Shown here: one piece after another, positions 26,622-37,757 of the stretch
Position numbering within the stretch: position 1 is the first letter of the stretch
Layout of the letters: the number at the start of each line of letters is the position of its first letter
NCBI GenBank assembly: GCA_009837185.1
Contig: VXUA01000013.1
Span: 1-62,412, forward strand
Reading direction: 5' to 3'
Length of the DNA stretch: 62,412 nt
Source of the DNA: Gammaproteobacteria bacterium
GTDB lineage: Bacteria > Pseudomonadota > Gammaproteobacteria > Pseudomonadales > Azotimanducaceae
Translations under genes and position numbers: made by a program
Notes under the pieces: generated by a model
What the model was told of the DNA's origin: nothing
Database searches by the model: none
What the model saw: only the letters and a program-made list of their open reading frames with translations

Positions 26622-27137
26622 TCAATGTCTTCCGCCTCTGATCTCCCACGCAGAACGTTGATTCATGAACATCAAATCTTTGACGTGCCTATTTGCTCGC
26701 CACTCTTTACTTATTGGTGCACCTAAAGGTATTAGACCCGCGAGTCGCATGCATAGTCGATACGACCGCGTCGAAACTTGACCGGGTTGGAGTTGTTGCA
26801 ACATATTAATCCAGTCTTTTCGATCAATTTGATTCCAAAGGTAAAGGTAATCTTCGTGGGTAGCCCAGTCCATCGAGTGAGCTAGAAAGGCATTTCGATT
26901 GCGAAGTATCGTCCACGGATCTCCGTTCCACCACATTTTCTTCGCGATTGCGACCAATTTATCGCTCGCAGGCAGGGGGTTATCACATGGAGGTATGGGG
27001 GTCCCATGCCAAACTTCGATATCTGGATGTGGGTTGTATCCAAGTTTTTCAATCAAATTGTTGGTTGGCTGAATGTTCTTGACGGTCTCAGTAACTGTCG
27101 AGGTATCTCTACGAGTCATCATGAAATTATGCCACAA
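26622..27137 (-). CDS. Unknown protein, possibly 5'-truncated gene
   Basis: An open frame of 171 codons with TTG 27137 or ATG 27122 as the possible start. It contains Trp-rich helical segments (HPDIEVWHGTPIPPCDNPLP, AKKMWWNGDPWTILRNRNAF, NQIDRKDWINMLQQLQPGQV) that look like real protein. There is no signal peptide. I do not recognise a family; it is not the missing C-terminal part of the alpha-2-macroglobulin pseudogene, since none of these segments matches the paralogues there. It could be the surviving end of a gene brought in when that pseudogene was truncated. Function unknown. Confidence 0.4.
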   Translation of the reverse strand: MWHNFMMTRRDTSTVTETVKNIQPTNNLIEKLGYNPHPDIEVWHGTPIPPCDNPLPASDKLVAIAKKMWWNGDPWTILRNRNAFLAHSMDWATHEDYLYLWNQIDRKDWINMLQQLQPGQVSTRSYRLCMRLAGLIPLGAPISKEWRANRHVKDLMFMNQRSAWEIRGGRH

Positions 27138-27325
27138 TTCTGCTGCTGGTCCCTAGAAAAAGTCCTCGTCTCATGGATCCGATCCCGTAGCACAGGGCAA
27201 AAAAAACTAACTCAGATTGAAGGGCCGTTTAATCGAAGTACCGCATTAGAAAGCATGGTGATCGGCAGGGATAGTATGTTGCCCCCAATCCAGATTCCTC
27301 ACGCACCTTTTAATTGAGCGGTGCA

Positions 27326-30300
27326 TCAATGTTGATGTGAGTTTGCGTTCACGTTAAACGATGTAGTCGCAAATCCGAAACGACCATCAGCAGAGGTAGC
27401 CAAAACCATCACGTTCCATTTGGTGATGCTATCAGGTAAGGCGAAATCTAATTGAGTATTTTCATCACTAGTAACGATGGAAGGATTCCAGTACGCAATA
27501 AACGAGTCCACAGAGTCGATTTCTGGGTCAGCAACCGTGGTTGAGGAGAAGGAGGGCGCAATGTGTGGAGGGTAGCGCGAGCCGTGAGAGCTTGTAACAT
27601 ATTCAAAATCGTCTTCAAAAAACCATGGTTCTGGAGGAACTGGAACTACAGACGATTCAAGCAATACGTCGATCAAACCAAAAGTTCGAACGAGTTTGTT
27701 AGTGCTAGGTTCAAATGACACTATCGAAGAGTCAAAAATGGACACTCCCCTGTGTGTTTCAATTGCTTTGAATTCATCGTCATAGAATTGGGCGCGGGCG
27801 CGTCGCCATTCTCTGTATTCCGTGCTTATGTAGTTTGTTAGTCGATCGTCGACCACTACGACCGCGTACTCGATCGGTGTCGTGCTGTTTGTTTCTCTGT
27901 CGAAAGAGTCAAAGACACTCTATTTTTGGTTTGATTTATTTGCAGATTCGATGAAACACTAATATTGAGCGGAACATCAGGAACTTCCAACGTGAACTGC
28001 TCTGTGCCGAAAAGCCATATAGAGCTTGATCTGGATTACCTTCAGGTGGTCTTGGAGACACCATGAGAACCGATAATACAAAGCGAGGAGCATATTCTTC
28101 ATGAACAATGAACTCTATTACAGGATTTGCCGGGTCAATGAAGTTCAACCAGTGATCAATAATTCCGGCACGTTCAATAGTAACCAGTGTCTGTCCGGGA
28201 TCTAAGTAGTTTTCAACGATACAACGAATTGTGCTACCAACCTCGACAGCTTGCTCGTTGCAGATCAATTTCAATTGGCTGCGCTTGACAAACTCGGGTC
28301 GTTCCGGAGGGCTTTGTAAATCGACAACGGCTTCCACTTTGATGGTGGATCGTTGTGGATTCCCTTGCGAATCTACTATATTTGCATCAATTCGGTAACT
28401 TGTTTCCTCGGTCGGAGTCAGGTCGCAAGATACAGGTTCGTTCTTGGACTCGAGCTCACATCTCTGGACCTCGACCCACAAACGATCCTCAGGATCAAAC
28501 TGGTGAATCGAAATTTGAACCTCTTTTCCAGAAACTACTTGACTGTCTTTCGATACTACGAATGTTTGAATTGGCCAAGTTTCCCCAACTCTAATCTGTC
28601 CGTCTCGTAAGTCCAGCTGCCAACTTCGTGGTTTTTGAATTCCGACAAACTGATCCACTCCGTAGTGCGAGGCGATCGCATATGTATTAACAGATTTACC
28701 GTGGTCACTGAAAACCGAACCTTCAATCACAAATTTTCCATAATAGATGTTGTTGTCTAGAGAATCGATGGTCAATGTACTCTCACCCTCTTTGTCGAGT
28801 TCAAATGCATGCTCAATACGAGAATCGCGGAAACCCCAGTAGCCTTCAGTTACAAAGTCTCGACCACTAAATTCATACAACCAATCTCCTGCGATATCAA
28901 GTACTAGAGGCGGTTCCCTAGGGTACAAATCAATCATTAAGTATCCCAGAGCGTTAGCATGCATTTCCCCAGAATGCAACTTTGAAGCTGTTGTGATCGT
29001 CATGTTGCCGCCGCGGTAGTATGTTTGCGCATCGAAATCTAGCGAAACGTGAATTGGATTTGTACGAAAATCATTTACTTCAAACCATCCGCCGGTCGCA
29101 ACATATACACCCGGAGTAGAAGTAGCTTTACTTCCGAAGGTGTGCGACCGAGTGTGCGAACAAGGATTAGTGACCGGTTTATTAAGGTCATAGATCAGAT
29201 TCACTCTGTAATCGTCAGATTTCGCGTGTTCGCTCAATTTGAACGAAGCGTGATATGCTCCGAATTGGTTCAAGTAGATCGGCGCGATCTCAATTTCTTT
29301 AAAAAGCGACTGTTTGATGCACAACGCGAAGTGATAATCGGAAGGAATGAACGGAACCTCTCCGCGTTGGCTTTGAACGTATCCTTTAATGTGTACAGTG
29401 TCACCCGGTCTATACAACTTTTGAGAAGTAGCGATCCAACTCTCCACGTTTTCATAAATGGAATCAATCCGTCCCCAGCCGCTCAAAAGATAGTCTCTCT
29501 ACAAAGGCAACACTGCTAGTCCAGATTTTCCTCGTACTCTCAGAAAATGTCCGCTACAGTCTCTGTCCTCTGTACCGTCTTGGATGGTGACATTTCGGAA
29601 TTGATCCCCATTTGGATCAAAGGCTTCGTACCCCGGTAAACTAACGAGGCCGTCGTTATCGGTTGTACCTGAGAAAATAGTTTCGCTCGTTTCAGAAAAG
29701 TCTTTTGGCGTTCCGATGTAAAGGTCTACATCGGTGTTAGCAACAGGTCTACCTGTTTCTATATTCACAACCCACGCTAACGAACTAACTTCGCCTAACT
29801 TAAAAAATACGGAATAGGGTGTTGCTTGCACAAAAAAGTGCTGTTGTAGTTGTTCGTCCGACCGTTCAATTCGTGATTGGCCAACGATTTTGCCGAACAT
29901 TAATCCTGAAGAAGTTCTGAGCGAAGTGTGGAGGTCTATAGTCTGTGGTTCCAAGACGTTGACTTGCTCTGGACCAGGTAATGGGCGCGTCTAATTTAAC
30001 AATGCTCCTTGTTCGTCAAGGATACTGTAATTGAGTGATAGTTCATCAACGTTCTGAACATAAATCATTGGCTCAAACTGTCCGTAAGAATTGACGGTGG
30101 TAATGGGTTGTGCTAGTAGAATCAATGCTGGCGAGTCTGTAGTTTTAAAAGTGATGTCCGTAGGACCAATTATCGGTTGCCCGAAACCGTCTTTCACCGG
30201 GGTTGTATTTTTGGGATCGTCGGTGGCGGCAATAAAGAGCTTATACGTTGTGCTTGGTTCAAACTTCGTACGAATGCGATACTTGACACCTCTCATGCCG

Positions 30301-31334
30301 GACCGATAGTACTCGTTGTCGACCAATAAGAACCTGTCTTCCTTCGCTGTCTGTGGAAGAGTATGAACAATTTCATCGAGCGTGTGATTCTCGAGGCTGG
30401 ACGAGAACACTAGCGAGATTTCTAAATCTACATTGCAAGTTTCATCGTGTGATTTACCAGCCTCCAAGAAATGAGACACTTCATTTGAATCGTAGCAAAG
30501 AAGACCTAAAAACCTGAAAGCATCGGAAAATTCAATGAAGGTGTCAATTAGTCTTCGTTCGGTAGTCTTTAATTCTCCTTGTGCTCCTTTCACCCCCGGC
30601 AAGAGAACTACCGAAACTTCTACATTAGGCGAAAGCGGTTCGCGTGGTAATACAAATACGCGATTTCCCGTACCGTCTTCATCGTCTCGTAGTCTGTCGC
30701 GACCAGCGAAATTTTGATGTCTTTGCTGTATTCCGAAATAGTCTGTTAAAAGAGCTTGGCGCAACGCCCACGTGTAAGGCAGTACGGTTGTCGGTATCTC
30801 TCGCTCAGTAACAACGTCGTACATAAAGACTCGATCCTTGAGCGAAGCGATCTCAATGTTTTGATCGAAGTAAACATCTATGATAGGTTTATCGCGAGAG
30901 ATCCATGAGTGTAGCCGAGCTCTCCTAATTGTCGGTACGACTGTATCGAAGACATGAACGTAATCGTCCTTTAAAGTATGCCCGTTTAGCGTAACTAGTC
31001 CAGAATTGATCTTTATCACATACCTAGTTGAAGGATCTAGTGTTGTCGCTTCTGGTAGCGAACAACGAAGCCTGTCAGCTCTGACCCATTCCCATTTACA
31101 CGGCAGAGTTGGTTTTATGTCGATAGGTACTTCGTCATCGGCGTAACGGGAGGTAAGAGAAGAGACGACGTCTTGATTGAAGTCGATCTCAATCAGTTTA
31201 TCGACCGGAACGTTGGTGCCCACGGGATAAAATTCCGAGACTCTTAACGGAGTACCCTTCGAGTCGTCGGTACCGTGAGTTCCGGCAAAATTACAGAGAA
31301 TCAAAAAAACAGCAGCGACTGTTCTTTTCTTCAT
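27326..31334 (-). pseudogene. Decayed alpha-2-macroglobulin gene
   Basis: Read on the minus strand, the region encodes, in order, segments collinear with residues 1 to about 1360 of the intact paralogue at 37758-43778, including a signal peptide. It is broken by a TAG at 29991-29993, a TAG at 29499-29501, frame changes between about 28030 and 27850 (one frame reads QFTLEVPDVPLNISV, then TPIEYAVVVVDD resumes in another), and a TGA at 27326. The thioester domain and everything C-terminal are absent. No single product longer than 516 residues is possible, so it is a pseudogene. It shows that this array once had at least three members and that one is being lost. Confidence 0.85.
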
Positions 31335-31516
31335 GGTCCTTCCCTATTACGTTTTTGAGTGAGTGTCATGAACTGTGACAAACTCAAACCTAGACTGTGA
31401 ATTGGTTTCCAAGATGCATCGTTTGTGATCAATATTGATTCCTCGACACTAATTCGTTGCATGATTCTCTACACTCTTTGAGTATCCCATCAATAAGCTA
31501 CAACTATTAAAGCAAA

Positions 31517-34500
31517 TTAGGGCTCAACCTTCAAAATCCATGGCTTAGACTTGCTAAACATCACCGGTCGATATACTTCTTCTACGTGAGCAGGTAATAC
31601 CCTGAACTCACCCGAGGTGATCGCTCGACCAATCCAAGCCGCATGGTACTTATTTCGAAGTAAGTACTCTTCGAAGAATTGCACTGTTTGCAGTCCTAGT
31701 TCTCCGTTCCAACCTCTTAAAGCATCCTTTTTGAACTCTTCATACCATTTACTAGTGGGTAGGACATCTTCGAACTCTGATGTGGAATTAAAGTACGATT
31801 CTGGATACCAACCAAATTCTTCGAAGCTCACTGGTTCTAAGCCACCCGGTACTGGATCTTCAAGTACAACGTGGAACCGATTAAATTTATTGTTCAAAAA
31901 TAAATTGACCAGTACTGTATCGCCTTTTTTGACATGGTCGCCAGGTTCAAGAATCTCCCAACCCTCTTCACGAAACACTACGTATTCTCGATGGATTTCT
32001 AAACCAGAATAACGATTAATTTCTTGGTTGAGGATTGCTTGGTACGACAACTCAACATCGTAGAATGCAGTCCCAGTGCCTTGGCGATTAATCTTGAGAA
32101 CACTCGTTGGCGTTAATCTTTGATCTTGCAAGAGGTGCGCGGTATGCAACTGAGTGAATTCCTGATTCATTTGCCATCCATCGACAAGCCGGATAGATTT
32201 TTGGTTTTCTTCCATGTACAAGTCAACCGTTGCCTGCAGATTACTCGCTTGAGAATCCACATGATCGAAATACGTAATCAAAGCGTTTGTGCAAAAGACG
32301 TTCTCCTGAGTGTTAGCCCAGTGGAAAGAACCTTGCCGAACGAATCTCACTGAGTTAGCTAGTTCTTTTAAGATTCCAATATCAATGCTATTGGATTTGG
32401 ACTTAGAGAACTTTGTAAGTGCCTCCAACACTGAACAAAGCGTTCGTGTTTTTGAATGATGTATTTGAGTGAATGTGCTAGGTAATGACTCGAGAATTGT
32501 TACTGTTCCGTCATCAGCGGAAAGATGATGCATGATGCGTTTCATTACCTTGTCGTTGAGTGGATGAGAGGAGTTTAGTTCGAGTGTCGCTAGTAGATAA
32601 TGAGACATGCCAAATACGTCCATGTGATCAATTCGATCTGAGTACTTGTCTAGGTCTGTTTCGGTTAGGTCTTCTGCAAGTGCTAAAGCATGAAACATCA
32701 CCGCGCTCGTGGTTGCCTGTAGTCTGTGCCTGAGATCTTCATCTTCATCTGCCAGATGACTCCACGTATCACCGTTTTCATTTTCTAAGAAATCATGGAT
32801 GTATGCCGTTAATTTCTGGCTAGTCGTTTCCGGAATGTCATAATTTGCATCACTGAGCCACCCCAACACAAGAGCGGTATAGGCCGATAAATAAGGACTG
32901 ACGGATGAATTTTCCGGACTCTGAGAATAAACCATACCCCCACTAGGTTTTTGAAATTTGGAAATCGATGCCAATGTTTGAGCTACCAGTTGGTCAGGTT
33001 CAACTGAGAGATTTTCGTGCTTCACCTCACGCTCTTCTAGTTGTATGTACTGCATCGCGAGAATTGCTTGAGACAATCTCTGCTCCCAAAGTAAATATGG
33101 TTCTTTAGTCACGGTTCGAAAAACTCCATTGAGATTCACTCTGTCATTTGAAGTCAAGGTCAAATCTATCTTGCGATCCTTGATCGAGCTGTCGCTTGGA
33201 AATAGAATGGGTACGTTGGTTTCAGTATCTTTGAGTGTGCCGTAGGCTACATTGGAGATACGTATTCGATTACTACGCACAGGAATGCGCATATCTAGTT
33301 CCTCGTTGTTTCTACGACCACGGACACTAGCAACAACTCGAATTTCCGAGGGATCGTTTAGTTGACTCATACCAAGAGGTACTGCTTCAGCTTTCACATC
33401 CATCGTCAAGATCTTGGTTTCAAAGGGAGCCACATCAACGTGTTGTCTGATCTGTGTTTCTGAATCGCTCACTAGCGACCCTGAGGCTTTTAGATCAACC
33501 GTGAATCGACGTCTGCGTTCTGTAGGATTCTCTATCAATGTTCCAACCTGAAATGTATCACCTTCAGTGACTACGTTAGGTTGGACCGTACGGACTATTA
33601 CTTTAGTTTGAACGTCGTGGTTAGTGATGTCTCTCTTTGAGGTAAATGAAGTAGTCGCATAGCCGAAGCGATGATCCCTAGATGCAGCAGTCACCATGAC
33701 TTTCCAACTAGTGCTATCTTTCGGCAAGTCGAAGCTCAATTTCGCTTGACCGCTGGGCGTGACAAGAGATGGATTCCAGTACGCAACCCAATTCTTTGTT
33801 TCTTGCAGTGTTGGGTCAGACATATCGGTGGGACTCCAGCGTATTCGAGGGTACCTGCTTAAGGGACGCCAAGTGTTTACAAAGTGCGATTGGTCTCTAG
33901 TTTCTGGTGTCGTATCAGGCGCGACCGATTGATCCCTAAAGGCAACTAGCAAACCAAGAGTGTGTACCCCGCTGTCAACCGAATGCCACAGTTTCTTAGT
34001 CGGGTCGAAATACCTGTTTGCTGTATCCTTTTCGGGCGGCAGCAACTCGTGCAGGACCGGAAAGTCTACAAAGTTGTGCTCATCTTCAAGCTCGCTTACG
34101 AAATCTAAGAGAGTCTCGTCAAGTACAGCTACGGTATACTCAATTGGTACCACACCACTCACGTTTTCTGCCGATATTGACAACATCACCTGATCTCCAA
34201 CATCGTAGGACTTCTTATTAGTCGAGATCGCAATTTCGAGCGGTTTGTAATAAGGATGTTCCACAATAAATTCCGCATTGCCAATACGAGCTATAGCAGT
34301 ATCGAGATCGTTTGGGGAATCTAAAGGTTTCTGGTTTAGTACAGACAGTGTAAAGTTCGGTACATATTCCTCGCGGATGTCAAATTCAATGATAGGGTTT
34401 GTGGGATCTAGTCGAACCAACCATTGGTCGATCACGCCATTGTGTTCAATGGTCACCAACGTCGGTGCGTTACTCATACTATTTTCAACAGTACATCGAA

Positions 34501-37500
34501 CAGTGTCACCAACTTTAACTTCCTGTGCTTCACACAGCAACTTTAGATCGTCTAATTTTGGGCGTTCGCTGAGCAAAGAAGTCCATGCTGTCAGACCGAC
34601 GGCTTCCACTAATACGCTCGATTGATGAGAATGTCCTTTGGAATCAACTATTTGGGCATCGATTCTGTAGTGGCCTATTTCAGTTGGAATGAAGTCACAT
34701 GAAATCGGTGTCAAGGCGGACACTACTTCACACTTAAATACTTGACGCCATTCGTAAGTAGAGTAACTCAATTCTTGCCCGCGGGAATAGACCGTTATTT
34801 GAACCTTTTTTCCGGCAACTAGTTCATCATCTTTGGACACAACCAAAACTTCTACGGGCCACGCACTATCGACTTTAATTTCAGTATTTTTCCATTCTTG
34901 ATAGCTTATTTCAGGAGAGGCCACCGGATGGCGAATTCCGACAAATTGATCGACACCGTAGTAGTCTGCCATAGTTCGTTTAGTAACAACGTCGCCGTTA
35001 CTACTACTCACCCAGCCTTCTATCCGAAACGTAGCAAAATAAAAGGGCGCTCCTAAAGAAGAAAACGTCAATGTGTGCTTACCTTCGTCATCCAACACGA
35101 TATCGAAGTCGGTTCGTTTTTGAAACCAATCACTGTCCAACGGAACTAACGGAATACCACTAAATTCATACTCGGTGATATCGACGGTTTTAATAGGTGG
35201 GGGTCCAGGAATTAGAACCACGTCCATGCTACCGACACCATGAGAGTTCGGTCTTCCGTCATAAAACTCTGATGACGTGTGGATTGACATACGATCACCA
35301 CGACGAAAAATTTTTGAATTCAAGTCCAGGGAGACTTGTAGGGGACTTGTTTCGAATTCGTACACTTCAAACGAACTTCCGTCTGCAACATGAACTCCGG
35401 GTGTATCGTAGTTTTTCTCGTCGTAAAGGTAAGAACAGGAATCGTTTATTGGTCGTTTATGTGAAAAAACCAACCGTATGTCGAATTCACCAAATTCGGT
35501 AGATTCGTGTAAATCATACGATAGATGAAACGCTCCAAACTGATTCAAAGTAATATCCCGATGATCATGCAGATCTCCACCCCGGATACAGAGTGCAAAA
35601 TCCATTCCATCTGGAATTTCGAGCTTGTTTGCTGATATATCCCGGATATAGCCCTTAATGTGGACGGTATCACCCGGTTCATACAAGGGTTGAAGTGTTG
35701 TGATCCATGCCTCAATATTGATGTCTCTCGGATCAGAAAAGTACTGCTCCTGATACTCGAAATCATCAATGACAGGCATCATTGCAATACCCTTTTTTCC
35801 TTCGACACGAATAGAGTATCGTTTCGAGAACAACCACTCAGGGTTAGTTGATTGACGGGTCTGAAATGTGATCAAACCGTTTGTGTCGGTCACTCCTGAA
35901 GCAAAGGATTCCAGAGTATCAAAATAGTCATCTATATCACCTTGAAATAGTTTCACTTCAGCATTCGAAACAGGTTCCCCTGTACGGAGGTCAACCACCC
36001 ACACTAGGGCTTTAAAGTCTCTTACTTTGACAAAAATGGAATAAGGAGTGGCTAGCACTTGAAAGTAATCCGTTACCGATTCTTCTGGTCGATCAAATCG
36101 TGGTCGACCAGAGATTGAACCGAACATCGCACCAGAAGATAAACGTAAAGCAGAACGGAAGCCTAAATTTTGAGATTCAAATATGTCGTCGTATTTAGGA
36201 CTCGGCTTAGTCAGTGTTAGATTTCTTTGTTCGCCTTCTAAGTCGAATAAGTCATAGGTGACGATAATGTCTTCCACGTTCCGTGTGTAGAGTAGAGGAT
36301 CAAACGAACTGTTTGAGTCGATGACCATCCATGAATCTTCCAACAAGACTCTTGGCGATGAATGAGCAGTTCGGAAACTAATTTTGTTAGTACTAATCAA
36401 CGGCCGATCAAATCCATCTCGGACCCGTGGATCAGGGTGAGTTTTGTTGATCGTGCGTCTCGTCTCACCAACATAGAGTTGATATTCCGTACTTGGTTTG
36501 AAATCGTTGCGAAACGAGTATTTGAAGCCGGACAGTTCCCCGTCGGAGTACCAGTCTACTCGTCGAAACGACCCAGGCCATTCATCACTTTTTACTTCTT
36601 GTGTGTGGGGGTCTGTTTGAACAAGCTCTTGGATTTCTCTCTTTAAAGGAGAAGATAAGAGGACTGCAAAATCAGCACTAGCGTCGCAAGCGACGTTCCC
36701 CGATTGGGATGGAGTCACGACAACACTCTTTCCATGAACGTCTTGGCAAATAAGACCAAGTAATTGAAATTTTCCAATCGTTGAGACTTCTGCGTCGACA
36801 GTGTGTCTTTTACGGGACCTTACATTGCCATGCGCACCTTCAATACCCGGTAGTAAGAGTACTGACAAAGTAATCCCAACAGGCAAAGGTTTGTCCGGAA
36901 ACAATAGCACGTGGTCAGTATTAACACTAGTATTTGATTGTTCATTCAAATGATTGAATTTTTGAAAAGTCTGCTTTTGGCCATATTTGTCATCAGATAG
37001 CGCATACCGCACTTTTCTGGAGTAAGGCCATACTCTAACTGAATACTCTTGTAAAGTACGTGAATCAATTAAATGAATTCGGTCTTGCACCGATTGCAGT
37101 TTAACTTCTTGATCAAACGAAACATCGATGATCGGTCGAGTGGGGGAGATCCAAGAAATCAGGTTCGTATTCCTAATGTTGGGAAGAGCGGTTTCAAAAG
37201 TGTGCAGGTACTCTTCCTCCAACTCATGCCCCAACAACGATGTAATTTCCGAACGCACTGTTACAGTAAACATCGTCGCATCAAAAAGGTCCTCATCCTC
37301 CTGTAGATCGCACCTCAGCACATTAGATTCGATCCAAATCCAATCACAATCGAGGGCGGGATCAACTTCAATTGGAACGACTTTGTCCGCATACACGGAA
37401 GGGCTCATGTCAACCATGACTTGAGTGAACTCAATAGTGATTCGCGCTTCAGAGTCCACGTCTTCGCCTGAAGGATAAATTGCGTTAATCTTCAGAGGAT

Positions 37501-37582
37501 TCTCTGATGAGTCTCCTTCGCCTTGAATGCTCAAGCAGATGCAGAGTGACATAAATACTACAAGTTTTAAGCGTATGTTCAA
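31517..37582 (-). CDS. Alpha-2-macroglobulin family protein without thioester Cys
   Basis: A 2021-residue exported bacterial alpha-2-macroglobulin. A signal peptide of about 22 residues lacks a lipobox, so it is probably periplasmic and not lipid-anchored like E. coli YfhM. It has an N-terminal Ig-like domain, the macroglobulin domains (PGDTVHIKGYIRD at about 645), the MG8 segment (WVAYWNPSLVTPSGQ at about 1270) and a helical domain. At the thioester site the motif is LWEQ (Leu 1498 encoded by CTT at 33089-33091) instead of CxEQ, so no covalent trap can form. Thioester-less members exist, e.g. YfaS. The usual pbpC partner gene is absent. It probably binds or shields proteases or other proteins non-covalently. 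Confidence 0.88.
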   Translation of the reverse strand: MNIRLKLVVFMSLCICLSIQGEGDSSENPLKINAIYPSGEDVDSEARITIEFTQVMVDMSPSVYADKVVPIEVDPALDCDWIWIESNVLRCDLQEDEDLFDATMFTVTVRSEITSLLGHELEEEYLHTFETALPNIRNTNLISWISPTRPIIDVSFDQEVKLQSVQDRIHLIDSRTLQEYSVRVWPYSRKVRYALSDDKYGQKQTFQKFNHLNEQSNTSVNTDHVLLFPDKPLPVGITLSVLLLPGIEGAHGNVRSRKRHTVDAEVSTIGKFQLLGLICQDVHGKSVVVTPSQSGNVACDASADFAVLLSSPLKREIQELVQTDPHTQEVKSDEWPGSFRRVDWYSDGELSGFKYSFRNDFKPSTEYQLYVGETRRTINKTHPDPRVRDGFDRPLISTNKISFRTAHSSPRVLLEDSWMVIDSNSSFDPLLYTRNVEDIIVTYDLFDLEGEQRNLTLTKPSPKYDDIFESQNLGFRSALRLSSGAMFGSISGRPRFDRPEESVTDYFQVLATPYSIFVKVRDFKALVWVVDLRTGEPVSNAEVKLFQGDIDDYFDTLESFASGVTDTNGLITFQTRQSTNPEWLFSKRYSIRVEGKKGIAMMPVIDDFEYQEQYFSDPRDINIEAWITTLQPLYEPGDTVHIKGYIRDISANKLEIPDGMDFALCIRGGDLHDHRDITLNQFGAFHLSYDLHESTEFGEFDIRLVFSHKRPINDSCSYLYDEKNYDTPGVHVADGSSFEVYEFETSPLQVSLDLNSKIFRRGDRMSIHTSSEFYDGRPNSHGVGSMDVVLIPGPPPIKTVDITEYEFSGIPLVPLDSDWFQKRTDFDIVLDDEGKHTLTFSSLGAPFYFATFRIEGWVSSSNGDVVTKRTMADYYGVDQFVGIRHPVASPEISYQEWKNTEIKVDSAWPVEVLVVSKDDELVAGKKVQITVYSRGQELSYSTYEWRQVFKCEVVSALTPISCDFIPTEIGHYRIDAQIVDSKGHSHQSSVLVEAVGLTAWTSLLSERPKLDDLKLLCEAQEVKVGDTVRCTVENSMSNAPTLVTIEHNGVIDQWLVRLDPTNPIIEFDIREEYVPNFTLSVLNQKPLDSPNDLDTAIARIGNAEFIVEHPYYKPLEIAISTNKKSYDVGDQVMLSISAENVSGVVPIEYTVAVLDETLLDFVSELEDEHNFVDFPVLHELLPPEKDTANRYFDPTKKLWHSVDSGVHTLGLLVAFRDQSVAPDTTPETRDQSHFVNTWRPLSRYPRIRWSPTDMSDPTLQETKNWVAYWNPSLVTPSGQAKLSFDLPKDSTSWKVMVTAASRDHRFGYATTSFTSKRDITNHDVQTKVIVRTVQPNVVTEGDTFQVGTLIENPTERRRRFTVDLKASGSLVSDSETQIRQHVDVAPFETKILTMDVKAEAVPLGMSQLNDPSEIRVVASVRGRRNNEELDMRIPVRSNRIRISNVAYGTLKDTETNVPILFPSDSSIKDRKIDLTLTSNDRVNLNGVFRTVTKEPYLLWEQRLSQAILAMQYIQLEEREVKHENLSVEPDQLVAQTLASISKFQKPSGGMVYSQSPENSSVSPYLSAYTALVLGWLSDANYDIPETTSQKLTAYIHDFLENENGDTWSHLADEDEDLRHRLQATTSAVMFHALALAEDLTETDLDKYSDRIDHMDVFGMSHYLLATLELNSSHPLNDKVMKRIMHHLSADDGTVTILESLPSTFTQIHHSKTRTLCSVLEALTKFSKSKSNSIDIGILKELANSVRFVRQGSFHWANTQENVFCTNALITYFDHVDSQASNLQATVDLYMEENQKSIRLVDGWQMNQEFTQLHTAHLLQDQRLTPTSVLKINRQGTGTAFYDVELSYQAILNQEINRYSGLEIHREYVVFREEGWEILEPGDHVKKGDTVLVNLFLNNKFNRFHVVLEDPVPGGLEPVSFEEFGWYPESYFNSTSEFEDVLPTSKWYEEFKKDALRGWNGELGLQTVQFFEEYLLRNKYHAAWIGRAITSGEFRVLPAHVEEVYRPVMFSKSKPWILKVEP

Positions 37583-37757
37583 GTTCCTATTCCAACGAAT
37601 CGTAGTGTAACGTAATCGATCCAGTATTTCTTAAATATAAACATCTACGCGACTCTTAGATGTGCAAACATCTGTTCATAAACCAAAAATTTCAGCACAG
37701 CTTTGGTGGTTGTCAGCATATGACGAGTCCATGACGATTAAATACAGGGCGATATGA

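Noticed and set aside
29499-29993. TAG readthrough or pyrrolysine in the alpha-2-macroglobulin copy
   Set aside because: The same gene also has frameshifts, a TGA and a missing C-terminal third, so decay explains the TAG codons better.
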